64,000 bases of DNA from Nitrospira sp. GTDB lineage: Bacteria > Nitrospirota > Nitrospiria > Nitrospirales > Nitrospiraceae. The stretch lies in NCBI GenBank assembly GCA_005116965.1, contig SWDG01000025.1, positions 299,883 through 363,882 on the forward strand, given 5' to 3'. Position 1 is the first letter of the stretch, and every line of letters begins with the position of its first letter. A program made the translations under genes and the position numbers. The notes beneath the pieces are model-generated. The model was not told the origin of the DNA, made no database searches, and saw only the letters and a list, made by a program, of their open reading frames with translations. Below are positions 53,991-63,000 of the stretch, piece by piece.

Positions 53991-55622
53991 TCATGGCCAC
54001 CAGGCTCGCCACATCATCCCGGTCAATATCGCGAGGGACACCAGCCCCAGGCGCATGGCCGCAGATGCCCGAAGATACAACAGCAACTCAAACGCAAAGA
54101 ACAACACGACGGCTTTCGCCATGAGCGGACCGACAGACACATTGCCAATGGTCATCTCCGGCAAAAACGGCATGGCCACGGCCAATAATCCGATTAAGTG
54201 ATCGAGCGGAGTGGTTTGAAATTGGCCGTCTCCCGCCCAGCGAATCGCGAGGAAGACCAACACAGCCAAGATCACCATCGCCATATTCGTGGGCGTCAGT
54301 AATGTCGTGACGCCCGTACGCGGAAACGCCTCTCCGTAATACAAAAGACACATGGACCCGATGTAGAGCGCCGCACGCACCACCCACGCAATTGCGGAAC
54401 GACTCACCAACGACCCGATCACGACGAGCGCCAGACCGGCCGCAACCACTCCTCCATCAGAAGGAATTTCCTTTGGAGCCGTCACCGCCCAGACCAGATA
54501 GCAAGGGACAGTCACGTACAGGAGATTAAGCGGCCACTCACTTTTCGGCTGACTCCTGGACACAGTGTGTATGATCGCCCGAAGCGGCTGGGCAGACTGC
54601 GCCGCACGATGCGCCGCCATCCGTCCAGGCGGTTGGGCAAAAACGAACAGGACGGCGCCCGCACACGCAAGATACATCGCCAGGAGCACCGCATCGGACT
54701 GCCATCGCAGGAAATACGCGCAACTCACCATGAGACCATGCACAAGATAAATGGCCGTGACAGCCTGACCATGGTTCAGGCCGAAGGACAGGAGTCGGTG
54801 ATGAATATGATTTCGATCGCCGACGAACGGCGACCGCCCTTCCAGCACCCGTTGCCCCATGACGCCGACCATATCGAGCAACGGAACACCCCAAATGAAC
54901 AGGGCCAGTAGTGGACTATACGCCGCGCGATGGGCATCGATCAGCATGAGCGCGGCGACGGCCAGATAGTAACCAAGAAATTGACTGCCTGCGTCGCCCA
55001 TGAAGACACGCGCAGGGTACGTGTTGAATCGAAGAAAACCCAGGAGGCCCCCGAGAATGGACACGATCAAGAGGATGAGCAGCGGCTCGTTGACCTGATA
55101 GGCAAGGCAGGCCAACCCGATGAAACTGATGAGCGACAACCCTCCGGCCAAACCATCCAGGCCATCGGACAGATTGACGGCATTGGTCACCGCGACGATG
55201 ACGAGCAAAGTCAGCGGGAGCGCCACCAAAGAGGGAAGCGTCAGCTCATCAAAAAATGGGAGTGAAGAGAAGTGGACTCCGGCGACGCCCATGGCCACCA
55301 AGGCAGCCAGCACTTGTCCGGCAAACTTCACTCGATAATGCAGATCGGCCCGATCGTCCCATATCCCGAAGAACAGGATGACGGCGCCACCCAGAAGGCT
55401 GGAAAGGAGAAACGAGTCTTTCGGAGCCCACACCAACACGGCGATGAACGTCGCAAAGGCAAAGGCAATTCCTCCCACCTTGGCCATGGGCTCACAATGC
55501 ACATGCCGCTCTCGCGGTGAGTCGATGAAGCTCAATCGGCTGGCCGACGTAGACAAAACCGGGATGAGCGCCATACAGATGACGAGAGATCCGATAAAGC
55601 TTAGGAACAATGCCGAGCTCAT
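53991..55622 (-). CDS. WecA/MraY-type undecaprenyl-phosphate glycosyl-1-phosphate transferase with extended C-terminus
   Basis: Residues 1-330 form a polytopic transferase of the WecA/TagO group. The catalytic motifs are FGIWDDRADLHYRVKFAGQ (DD), NLSDGLDGLAGG, VFMGDAGSQFLG and GDRNHIHHRLL. It attaches the first sugar phosphate to the lipid carrier for EPS synthesis. The remaining ~200 residues add about six hydrophobic segments absent from the core family, so a membrane-embedded extension of unknown role is fused. It lies between the exosortase (12-bp gap) and prsT (25-bp gap) genes. Confidence 0.9.
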   Translation of the reverse strand: MSSALFLSFIGSLVICMALIPVLSTSASRLSFIDSPRERHVHCEPMAKVGGIAFAFATFIAVLVWAPKDSFLLSSLLGGAVILFFGIWDDRADLHYRVKFAGQVLAALVAMGVAGVHFSSLPFFDELTLPSLVALPLTLLVIVAVTNAVNLSDGLDGLAGGLSLISFIGLACLAYQVNEPLLILLIVSILGGLLGFLRFNTYPARVFMGDAGSQFLGYYLAVAALMLIDAHRAAYSPLLALFIWGVPLLDMVGVMGQRVLEGRSPFVGDRNHIHHRLLSFGLNHGQAVTAIYLVHGLMVSCAYFLRWQSDAVLLAMYLACAGAVLFVFAQPPGRMAAHRAAQSAQPLRAIIHTVSRSQPKSEWPLNLLYVTVPCYLVWAVTAPKEIPSDGGVVAAGLALVVIGSLVSRSAIAWVVRAALYIGSMCLLYYGEAFPRTGVTTLLTPTNMAMVILAVLVFLAIRWAGDGQFQTTPLDHLIGLLAVAMPFLPEMTIGNVSVGPLMAKAVVLFFAFELLLYLRASAAMRLGLVSLAILTGMMWRAWWP

Positions 55623-55634
55623 ACTGCAAGCACC

Positions 55635-57272
55635 TCAATCGGGAACATACCGACCCAACAACGGCGTCACCAAGCCCACCATCGCCTGGAGCCGTTCGTC
55701 GACGATCGCTTCATTTTCTCCGGGATGCACCGACGAGGACAACCGCACGAGTGCTCCATCGGCGCGATGCCTGGTCAGGGAATCCCAAAAGAGGAAAAAC
55801 TTCACCAGATATTCGCTCGTAATCCAGCGATCGCGCTGTTTGAACCAGTAATAGACGATCTGTTTATATCCATCTTTCTGCACGACGACGCGATTGATCT
55901 CCTGGCCAGGCCTGATCTCCGACACATGATTCATCCGTGTCGGTTCAAAAGACGTGATTTCCCATCCACCTCCCGGAATACATTGCTTCGGCGAATGCGA
56001 CGAACGACCCTTCTTCGGAGAGAGATAGTAGGCAACGTAGACATTGACTGGGCGATGATCGGCGGTCGTGTAATCCGCCATCACATAATCGTCCAGCGCC
56101 AACGCATCGAGGTACTGTCGCTCCATCGGAGAAGTGACTCCCATCCACCCTCCAAGCTGCAAAGGAAAGTCGACCAACTGTTGCCGACTGGGTGGAGGAG
56201 GAAACTCCTCGGAATTGATGGTGGGAGCAGCGACGACCGCCACAGCAAGCAATCCACCCGCGACGACCAGGGGTGAATAGGAAATTGCTGCAGCTGGTTG
56301 AGGGATGTTGGAGGCTATCGCACTGCCCGCAGCCGGCAGACCGATCAATTCGGCGAACGAACGGCGAGGTCCGCTCGAACCGACTCTCGCGAGAACCCAC
56401 ATTTCGCCACACAGCAAGGCGAGACTCGCGACAAAGATAATCCACCCTTCGAAAAAGTGGGTAAACCCTTCGGCAGCGCCCTGCCCATAAAAGCCGACCA
56501 GCACACCAATTGCAGCAATCCGAAAACCGTTTAAGATAATTGAAATAGGAATGCTCGACAGTACGAGGACGACGCGCTTCCAGAGCGAAGCTCGGTAGAG
56601 ATAGGCCACGAGCAATGTCAAGGCCGTGAGTGGAAACAGATACCGAAGACCGCTGCAAGCCTCGACTACTTGAAGCTGCGTCGGACCAAGATCGATCACG
56701 TTTCCTTCCCGATAGGCGGTCACGCCGATCACGTGAAGAAATCCAACGCCCAAGGTCGACGACCACAGTTGAAGTTTGCTTGACAACTCGTATTGCAGAA
56801 AGACCGGTAGGGGAACGGCTGCGAGTAAATACAACAAAGGAAACGTGAGCTGACGAATGCCGGCCAGGCCGATCGCACAGCCCAGCAATCCGACGATCAC
56901 CATCCAGAGCGAGAGATGCACGACCGCGTGCATAGCAGCAAACTGGCCGACCACGTACACGCACAGCCCGATTCCGACGATTGATAACCCCCACCATGAA
57001 CCGCGATGCTCAATGGCATGGAGTGTCGGCCACCGAAGCCAAATCATGTACAGTACGATCAACGGGATGAAGGGCCCGTGGCTGTTGTTGTCCTCCAACC
57101 ATGACTCCCCCAAGAACCGCAGGCTGTCCGCGTAGAGATAGCCGAGGACCGTCATGATTGCGGCAAGGATCGCCCATTGCATCGAGGCGCTCTTCTGCGT
57201 CGACGAGTGAATCAAGGGTGGTCCGGAAGGGGAAGGCAACGACTGTCCTAACACCGTAGGTTGAGTACTCAT
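55635..57272 (-). CDS. xrtA: Exosortase (XrtA type) fused to EpsI domain
   Basis: A protein of about 545 residues. Residues ~25-300 form the eight-helix exosortase with the catalytic triad in order: Cys in EACSGLRYLFPL, Arg in IPISIILNGFRIAAIG and His in GFTHFFEGWIIF. Exosortases are membrane transpeptidases that recognise PEP-CTERM tails. Residues ~330-540 are the EpsI (DUF3485) domain with LQLGGWMGVTSPMERQYLDAL and CIPGGGWEITSFEPTR. EpsI is a separate gene in many clusters, so this is a fusion. ATG 57272 follows AGGAG. First gene of the operon; its upstream element is shared with two other units. Confidence 0.93.
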   Translation of the reverse strand: MSTQPTVLGQSLPSPSGPPLIHSSTQKSASMQWAILAAIMTVLGYLYADSLRFLGESWLEDNNSHGPFIPLIVLYMIWLRWPTLHAIEHRGSWWGLSIVGIGLCVYVVGQFAAMHAVVHLSLWMVIVGLLGCAIGLAGIRQLTFPLLYLLAAVPLPVFLQYELSSKLQLWSSTLGVGFLHVIGVTAYREGNVIDLGPTQLQVVEACSGLRYLFPLTALTLLVAYLYRASLWKRVVLVLSSIPISIILNGFRIAAIGVLVGFYGQGAAEGFTHFFEGWIIFVASLALLCGEMWVLARVGSSGPRRSFAELIGLPAAGSAIASNIPQPAAAISYSPLVVAGGLLAVAVVAAPTINSEEFPPPPSRQQLVDFPLQLGGWMGVTSPMERQYLDALALDDYVMADYTTADHRPVNVYVAYYLSPKKGRSSHSPKQCIPGGGWEITSFEPTRMNHVSEIRPGQEINRVVVQKDGYKQIVYYWFKQRDRWITSEYLVKFFLFWDSLTRHRADGALVRLSSSVHPGENEAIVDERLQAMVGLVTPLLGRYVPD

Positions 57273-57324
57273 GACAGCTCCTAGTAGCAACGAGGTTGGA
57301 GTCTACCGTCCGCCGATCGCTCGT

Positions 57325-57366
57325 GGGCCACGTCAATCTCAAGTTTGTGTTAACGGATCGTTAAAA
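57325..57366 (-). promoter_or_regulatory. Shared upstream element, copy 1 (before the exosortase operon)
   Basis: Reads GGGCCACGTCAATCTCAAGTTTGTGTTAACGGATCGTTAAAA and contains TTAACGGATCGTTAA (57350-57364), one mismatch from the palindrome TTAACGANTCGTTAA. It lies 50-95 bp upstream of ATG 57272. Two related copies occur at 60.7 and 62.1 kb, in the same spacing and orientation. Confidence 0.65.
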
Positions 57367-57531
57367 TGGGTATGAATGTGAGAGTGCCAACTGATCATCT
57401 GTAGCGAGACAAGCCGGCAAGAAACAGCTCTTTGCGGCAACCCAGACGAAGCTGAAGAAGCAGCACTCGACCGGCCCCTAACCGGACCTATCGGCGGATC
57501 GAGTCCGGGGGACAGGTATCGATTCATTCAC

Positions 57532-57999
57532 TCAGAACCGATAGCTAAGAATCAGACCAACCACAATCGAGAGGCATCCAGCGGCCCCGCTGTAGAATGC
57601 CACGGCGCAGCCACCGGCCTCCAGGATGCGGTAGATCGAGACGTGAGCGGCGGTCGCGGTGGCCATTGAGAGACTCAGCACGAGCGCTCCAAGCCAGAGA
57701 ATATATGTCCAGGAAATCCTGAGAACGGATGGTGCCACAAATGCGGCCACCATCATCAACACGAGCGGAACAAGGGTATTCGCCGTAACGGTAAAACCCA
57801 ACGGCCGCAGGAAATACGAAAAGATGGAATCGGAAAACGTGATGGCAAACGGCAGCGCCACCAGCCATGAAAAGTCCGCCTGTGTGGGCTCGGCCTCTTC
57901 CCATTGGGCTTCTCCCCATTGGAATCCTGATTGGCCCCGGGAGAGCGATTCCTCATCAAGAACGGTTTCTGACGTCATATGTCCCCCGTACTGCTGCAT
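57532..57999 (-). CDS. Small membrane protein in the EPS region
   Basis: About 155 residues when started at ATG 57999, which has AGGAGCGAG upstream; the track start at 58080 lies inside the preceding gene. The N-terminal ~40 residues are acidic and soluble (DEESLSRGQSGFQWGEAQWEEAEPTQAD). Four or so membrane helices follow, from WLVALPFAITFSDSIFSYFLRPLG to the end. No recognised family. It ends 260 bp before the exosortase start and may take part in polymer assembly or export. Confidence 0.7.
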   Translation of the reverse strand: MQQYGGHMTSETVLDEESLSRGQSGFQWGEAQWEEAEPTQADFSWLVALPFAITFSDSIFSYFLRPLGFTVTANTLVPLVLMMVAAFVAPSVLRISWTYILWLGALVLSLSMATATAAHVSIYRILEAGGCAVAFYSGAAGCLSIVVGLILSYRF

Positions 58000-58033
58000 G
58001 TCCTCGCTCCTTCCTGCGAACTTCGATGAGCGT

Positions 58034-58984
58034 CTATCGTATGATAAGATTGTCCGGACGAGCAGGCTGAATGGAATCACGTTTCATGAGCACAAATTCT
58101 CTCAACTCCTGCCACCACAATGCTTCGGGATTCCACCGCTCAGGTTTATTGTTTGCCCCCCAGCCCCCCCACACGACGACCCCGTCTGCTAAGGCATATG
58201 CGGCATCAAGTTGGTAGCGCCAGTATGTCTGTTCGAGCGGACGAAACTTCAGCGATTCTTCAATGGGCCCATAGTCTGCGTACCGGGGCCATAGAAAAAG
58301 AAAAACGGGCACGTCGGGCCTGATTCGTCGAATCTCTGAGATCTGCAACTCGATTGAAGCACGCCATTCTTCTGGTTGATCCGTAAACGTATACCCGACA
58401 GGGAAAATGGCGTCCACGAGTGCGAATAGGGGCGCCACGTTTGTGTTGTCCCGTTGCATATTGAGGTACTTTCCAGAGTCCTTCTTCGTGTCGAGCCCCT
58501 CATAACCACCCGTCACGGGTAACGCTCCGAATAACCCAACTTTCTGCTCTGGTGCGATTTGTCTATAACGAGAGACGACTTGGGAAAGTTTCCTGATACT
58601 TGCGGCGACTTCACCTTCATATCGCTGAGAATTATTTACAGACCATGCCTCGATATCAATGATCGTATAGGCACTTCCGATCTCCCGCGATTTCTGGGCT
58701 TGAATTCGCAGCCGGCTATCGGTCGGCATATCGTCCTGGGAACGTTTCGCGCGGATCCACTCATCAAACAGATGCGGCTCATAGGCGATATAGATGGGGA
58801 GCATTCCCAATGGCCGTAGGTCGGGCTTGTCAGTAAAAAGAGTGGCATCATAGACCACGAATGATTTGGCCCCGTAACAATCTTGTGCGGGCAGCCCCAG
58901 TAAAACACAGATCCCCAGGCCTCCCAGCAATAGAGCCCTCCCCAAACGGGACAATTCCCCGAAGCTACGCATGACACCTCTCAT
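58034..58984 (-). CDS. Exported glycoside-hydrolase-like TIM-barrel protein
   Basis: A 316-residue exported protein (signal LGRALLLGGLGICVLLGLPAQDCYGA). IYIAYEPHLFDEWIRAKRS, then IIDIEAWSVN, VGLFGALPVTGGYEGLD, VDAIFPVGYTFTD, VPVFLFLWPRY and LADGVVVWGGWG recall (beta/alpha)8 glycoside hydrolases of the hyaluronidase-like or GH-related type; the acid in DIEAW would be the catalytic candidate. I cannot assign a family firmly. Lying between EPS genes it may trim or release the polymer. Start is 58984, or ATG 58972. Confidence 0.65.
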   Translation of the reverse strand: MRGVMRSFGELSRLGRALLLGGLGICVLLGLPAQDCYGAKSFVVYDATLFTDKPDLRPLGMLPIYIAYEPHLFDEWIRAKRSQDDMPTDSRLRIQAQKSREIGSAYTIIDIEAWSVNNSQRYEGEVAASIRKLSQVVSRYRQIAPEQKVGLFGALPVTGGYEGLDTKKDSGKYLNMQRDNTNVAPLFALVDAIFPVGYTFTDQPEEWRASIELQISEIRRIRPDVPVFLFLWPRYADYGPIEESLKFRPLEQTYWRYQLDAAYALADGVVVWGGWGANNKPERWNPEALWWQELREFVLMKRDSIQPARPDNLIIR

Positions 58985-59039
58985 TGCAGATGTTCCTTTC
59001 TACAACTATGACTTGATTCCGTGGCGTCAACATCATGCG

Positions 59040-60512
59040 CTATATGTCCACGGCTTCTCGTTTCCAACCAGGAAAATGCCGAGCAAGCGAGATTCGGATT
59101 CCCACAGCGTGTGACAACCCCCAAAAGAGAGCACCTGCGAGCAAAGGAGACAACAGCCCCCCCCCCTTAACCATGGCAGCAATCCCAATACCGGCAGAAA
59201 GCGCAACAACAAAAAGACCGCTGGAGATATCTGATTGCTGCAAGGAAAAATCAAAGTGCTTTCCAAATGCAAGCCGAACAGCGACGACATACGACAGCAC
59301 ATAGGCCATGACCGGGCCCACACTAAACGCGGCAGTCGAAGAGTAGTACGTTCCGATAGCAGTGCACGCAGTCGCAAGTAACGCGAAGCCCCCTGTGAGC
59401 AGAGCGAGGGAGCGACCATGACCATGGGCGAGAAGACAGAAATACTGTACCCCATAGGCAATTTCGAGGAAGTAGACGGCGACCGCTACTTGCGCGAGTC
59501 CCACATACTCTTCTACTGAAAGGCCTAGCCACAAACTGAACCACCAGGGAGTTGAGACAACCGCCCAAATACCAACAAATAGGGTGAAGACCTGAAATAG
59601 ATCCAGGTACAAGTTGAGTTTTTGGTAGGCAGTAGAAGTTCGGTCACGGATGTCAACCAATGCCAATCTTGGAATAAGCATCGGACGCAACACGGAAAAC
59701 AGTCCCTGGTTGATGTATGTCCTCAGGGTGACAAGAATGATAGCCACAACCCCGGCTTGTTCTCCAACCAACGCGACACTTGCCAGGATAACACCTCCCC
59801 GAAACACCACGTAGGGAGCGATCCCATTGAGCGCAAGAGGTAGAGAGTTCACGAACGCATCGTACTGAGCGCCCATCCGATCAACCCATTTACCGTCTCG
59901 CACGCTCACTTCAAGAGGCGAAAGCCAAAACAAGATCCCTAGTTTCGCAACTTGCCCAACGAACGCCGCGAGAAAAAACTGAGATACACTCGCTGAAAAC
60001 GCTTTAAAAAGGATGACGGTGAGAACGGCACGAAACAGGGAATCCAGACCACCAAGACTGCTAGGGATCCAACTACGTTTTAGTGCGTGCTCATGGCACT
60101 CCAGAACATAGGCGAGCTGTTCGGCAACGACATAGGCTACAGCAAACAGACTAGCCGCAATGATATCCCCCATCTGCATGCCGATCAGTTCGTAGACGAA
60201 CGGCCACACCATCAGCCATAGCACAACCGCTGCTGCCGCTGAGAGTAACGTGAAGAAAAAAATAGAATGGAGCACGTCCCGATCGCCGTTGTGTGTGGCA
60301 AGCGCAATCGCTCGTGCCGCATATTGCCGATATCCATCGAAGAAAAATGTGATAAGACCGGCGGCAGCCTGCAACGTCGCAATAGCAGCAAAACCTGCTA
60401 AACCAACTCCATCTTCAGACAGCAAAAAAGGAATGAAGATCAGCCCAGTCAGCGTTTGAACGGCTATCGCCAGATATCCCGCAGCGAGGGTTGTCGGTAA
60501 CGATTTCATCAC
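59040..60512 (-). CDS. Wzx-type polysaccharide flippase
   Basis: A 490-residue integral membrane protein with twelve to fourteen helices, of the oligosaccharide flippase (Wzx/MATE-like) superfamily. LAAGYLAIAVQTLTGLIFIPFLLSEDGVGLAGFAAIATLQAAAGLITFFFDGYRQYAARA is the typical N-terminal pair of helices; WIPSSLGGLDSLFRAVLTVILFKAFSASVSQFFLAAF and LVTLRTYINQGLFSVLRPMLIPRLA are also diagnostic. It moves lipid-linked repeat units to the periplasmic face. It precedes the glycosidase-like gene by 55 bp. A shared regulatory element lies ~200 bp upstream. Confidence 0.87.
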   Translation of the reverse strand: MMKSLPTTLAAGYLAIAVQTLTGLIFIPFLLSEDGVGLAGFAAIATLQAAAGLITFFFDGYRQYAARAIALATHNGDRDVLHSIFFFTLLSAAAAVVLWLMVWPFVYELIGMQMGDIIAASLFAVAYVVAEQLAYVLECHEHALKRSWIPSSLGGLDSLFRAVLTVILFKAFSASVSQFFLAAFVGQVAKLGILFWLSPLEVSVRDGKWVDRMGAQYDAFVNSLPLALNGIAPYVVFRGGVILASVALVGEQAGVVAIILVTLRTYINQGLFSVLRPMLIPRLALVDIRDRTSTAYQKLNLYLDLFQVFTLFVGIWAVVSTPWWFSLWLGLSVEEYVGLAQVAVAVYFLEIAYGVQYFCLLAHGHGRSLALLTGGFALLATACTAIGTYYSSTAAFSVGPVMAYVLSYVVAVRLAFGKHFDFSLQQSDISSGLFVVALSAGIGIAAMVKGGGLLSPLLAGALFWGLSHAVGIRISLARHFPGWKREAVDI

Positions 60513-60712
60513 TTTCTACGGCTCACGATTCCGACCTTGAAGATAGATTTCCACTCTCCGCTTCTGCCCAACCGCATGCCCACGCGCCTTGCGCCCCAGG
60601 AAAGAAAGACTCTAACTTTGATCGGGATAATCCTCGAGGTTCGTGATTCATCTGAGGGTGCAGGCTATAGGAGCGCTGCCGACTGTCAGCCGCTCGACGC
60701 ACAGGCCACATA

Positions 60713-60745
60713 GGGTTTATCTTTGCGTTATCGACTCGTCAACAC
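60713..60745 (-). promoter_or_regulatory. Shared upstream element, copy 3 (before the flippase gene)
   Basis: AGGCCACATAGGGTTTATCTTTGCGTTATCGACTCGTCAACA from 60713. Contains TTATCGACTCGTCAA (60728-60742), two mismatches from TTAACGANTCGTTAA, in the same orientation and spacing to GGCCAC as the other two copies. It lies about 200 bp upstream of the flippase start. Confidence 0.55.
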
Positions 60746-60784
60746 GGTGCGAACGAAAACCGTCTGAACCATTAGTTCTTCGAC

Positions 60785-61996
60785 TCAAATCGGCTGTTTT
60801 TCATGTTGGAGAGATCCCGACATGTTTGTCGCCTCTGCTTCAACCCTCTGCCGGCAACTGGCAGCTGTTCGGTCAATGCAGTCGGCAAGACTTTTTGCCC
60901 AGGTTTCCGGGGTATATAAGGCCATGATCCGTCGAGAGATTTCTCCCATCGATGCAATATCGACGAGAGTCGATGACATCACCGTCATCACTTGGGCCAT
61001 ACCCTCACTATCAAATGGGTCGACCACGTATCCGTTCAACCCATGGCGCACAAGCTCTGCCACACAACCACATCGATGCGACACGATGACAGGAAGACCC
61101 GCCGCCATCGCTTCATTCACGACGAGGCCCCATGTTTCGCTCACGCTCGGCAAGATCAAGCAGGAGGCCAATCCATAATAGAGCCCGAGTTGATCGGCCC
61201 GGTGAGAACCGGCAAAGACGACCCCTGGGATCCCCTGAACTTGCTGTTGCAATAGTTTTTCCTGAGGCCCCCCTCCCACCAGAATAAGCCCCCATGCGTC
61301 GGATTTGGCAGTTCGACGATACGAGGCGTAGGCCTCGACCAGTCGCGGCAGATTCTTTTCCGGCGAGAAGCGTCCGACAAACAGGAAGAATCTCTCTGGG
61401 AGATTGAGGCGCCCTCGCAGCGCCGCGGCATCCTGCCGCGCAACAGCGGCTCCCGCTGAAAAGACCTGATTATCAACAACATCGAATCCAGTCCATATTT
61501 TCTCTCGTGGGAATCCCATCTTCTGGAGATAGGCTGCGGCACGTTCGCCGGCGGCAAACGCGGCATCGTAGTGACGCCGCGCCCACCACCCCTTGACCCA
61601 TTCCTTCACGGGGTTTCGTCGACGGTCCCCCCATTGCGAGTCGCCGATGTAGATACTGAGCCGCTTGCGCTGTCTGGTCCATCGAGCGGCAGCCCTCATG
61701 CCAGAATAGAAATAGCCGCTGATCACAACTGCGGCCGGGTCTAAGGCATTCAGCCACTGAAATACTCGCTCTGCCTGCGCCCGAGAATCGAGACTCTCAA
61801 CGTTCTTCTCAGGGAACGCTTCCACATAGTCAAACCCCAGATCATCCTTGCAAATCCCCCATTCCCGCATCTGTTCTCTGGCGCTCAGTGCCATGACCCG
61901 GACGGAATAGTCAGGTCTGAGTGATTGAAACGCCTTGAACCGCGGAACGCTATAGGGCGCAAGAACCGGCTCCAAGCAACAGACAGTCATCTTCAT
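60785..61996 (-). CDS. Glycosyltransferase family 4 enzyme
   Basis: A 403-residue GT-B fold transferase. The N-terminal domain begins MKMTVCCLEPVLAPYSVPRFKAF and the donor-binding domain has FLFVGRFSPEKNLPRLVEAY, GLILVGGGPQEKLLQ, VFAGSHRADQLGLYYGLASCLILPSVSETWGLVVNEAMAAGLPVIVSHRCGC, which is the GT4 E-x7-E motif. It adds a sugar to the EPS repeat unit on the cytoplasmic face. Sugar and acceptor cannot be told from sequence. Transcription starts behind the second shared element. Confidence 0.9.
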   Translation of the reverse strand: MKMTVCCLEPVLAPYSVPRFKAFQSLRPDYSVRVMALSAREQMREWGICKDDLGFDYVEAFPEKNVESLDSRAQAERVFQWLNALDPAAVVISGYFYSGMRAAARWTRQRKRLSIYIGDSQWGDRRRNPVKEWVKGWWARRHYDAAFAAGERAAAYLQKMGFPREKIWTGFDVVDNQVFSAGAAVARQDAAALRGRLNLPERFFLFVGRFSPEKNLPRLVEAYASYRRTAKSDAWGLILVGGGPQEKLLQQQVQGIPGVVFAGSHRADQLGLYYGLASCLILPSVSETWGLVVNEAMAAGLPVIVSHRCGCVAELVRHGLNGYVVDPFDSEGMAQVMTVMSSTLVDIASMGEISRRIMALYTPETWAKSLADCIDRTAASCRQRVEAEATNMSGSLQHEKQPI

Positions 61997-62062
61997 TTAA
62001 GTTTCTCTCCAATGTTCCGGATCGTCACCAGCCTGCAGTCTACCGCTAGAGACTGAATGGGC

Positions 62063-62105
62063 GGGCCACATGGGGCTCAATTTTGTGTTAACGAATCGTC
62101 AAAAA
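62063..62105 (-). promoter_or_regulatory. Shared upstream element, copy 2 (before the glycosyltransferase gene)
   Basis: GGGCCACATGGGGCTCAATTTTGTGTTAACGAATCGTCAAAA with TTAACGAATCGTCAA (62088-62102), one mismatch from the palindrome. A GTCTACCG octamer precedes it at 62038 just as in copy 1 (57301). It lies 65-110 bp upstream of ATG 61996. Confidence 0.65.
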
Positions 62106-62394
62106 AGTCAGCGACAGAGATCCGTCCCATATGGAGAAGTTGTGTAGACATTCTTAATCGGGTACGTGGCAACCGCATCGGTTAGGGACATACCTCAGTC
62201 ACATCTTGGGTATCAGTTGCCTACAAATCGGTAGACGGAAACGATGTGAATATCGTCCCTCCTGCACATTAATCTGTTGCATCTGTTGCATCCAGTCTAG
62301 ACGATGTATCTTCATGTCCACTATGCTCATGCCCTGATTGTAACAACCTGAGTCTCAGACAGGGATTCAGTCCGGTGACGAAAGGATGTGGAAC

Positions 62395-63000
62395 ATGAAA
62401 TGGGATAGGTCGATTCTGGCGTGGGGGCTCTTCAGCGTCGGGGTATTTCTCCAATCGCCTGCTTACGCGGTAACCGTGACGCATCTCGAGGTGACCAGAG
62501 GCGCCGTGAATTATGATGGGCCGAACCAGGACGCGCTCGATCGGCTGCTCGCGCAGGACGGCGTCATGCAGATGGGACGATTTCAAGGAGTCGGCGAACT
62601 TGTCCCGACGATCAACCGATCCAACGAGACCCATGCGCTGTTCACCTCCGGCTTCAGCGGGGCCGCGGCTCCGTCAGCTGTCATCACGGACTCCGTCATC
62701 ACGGTCGACCTCTCCTCCCTGTTCTTCAGCGTGAATCAGGGTAACGCCTATCGACTGTGGAACATCGGCACCGTTGTCACCGGCCTCTACAATCCGACGT
62801 CGAAAGAGTTTGCGCTTTCATGGGATCGCGTCTTTGATGAAAATTGTCAACAAGGACAAGCCTCGTTCTTCGTGAATGGACTGGTCCATTTTGACTCCGA
62901 TGTGCAACCTGTCCCCGTTCCCGCCGCCGCATGGTTATTCGGAAGTGGGTTGGCCGGTATCGCCGCCCTGGTGCGCCGACGCCATCGTTGTTTGACCTAG
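62395..63000 (+). CDS. PEP-CTERM sorted exported protein 2
   Basis: About 201 residues. A signal peptide (ILAWGLFSVGVFLQSPAYA) and the C-terminal tail VPVPAAAWLFGSGLAGIAALVRRRHR (PEP-like motif, hydrophobic helix, basic end) mark it as an exosortase substrate. The central domain (VTVTHLEVTRGAVNYDGPNQ, then VNQGNAYRLWNIGTVVTGLYNPTSKEFALSWDRVF) is unassigned. ATG 62395 has AAAGGA upstream and is preferred over 62386. It is divergent from the GT4 gene, about 390 bp apart. Confidence 0.88.
   Translation: MKWDRSILAWGLFSVGVFLQSPAYAVTVTHLEVTRGAVNYDGPNQDALDRLLAQDGVMQMGRFQGVGELVPTINRSNETHALFTSGFSGAAAPSAVITDSVITVDLSSLFFSVNQGNAYRLWNIGTVVTGLYNPTSKEFALSWDRVFDENCQQGQASFFVNGLVHFDSDVQPVPVPAAAWLFGSGLAGIAALVRRRHRCLT

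Noticed and set aside
55945-56997. 350-aa minus-strand ORF
   Set aside because: Alternative frame inside the exosortase-EpsI gene; Arg/Ser-rich and without recognisable motifs.
57325-62105. Sigma-54 promoters at the TGGCC part of the shared element
   Set aside because: Reading in the direction of transcription, no GC pair lies at the -12 distance from GG in any of the three copies.
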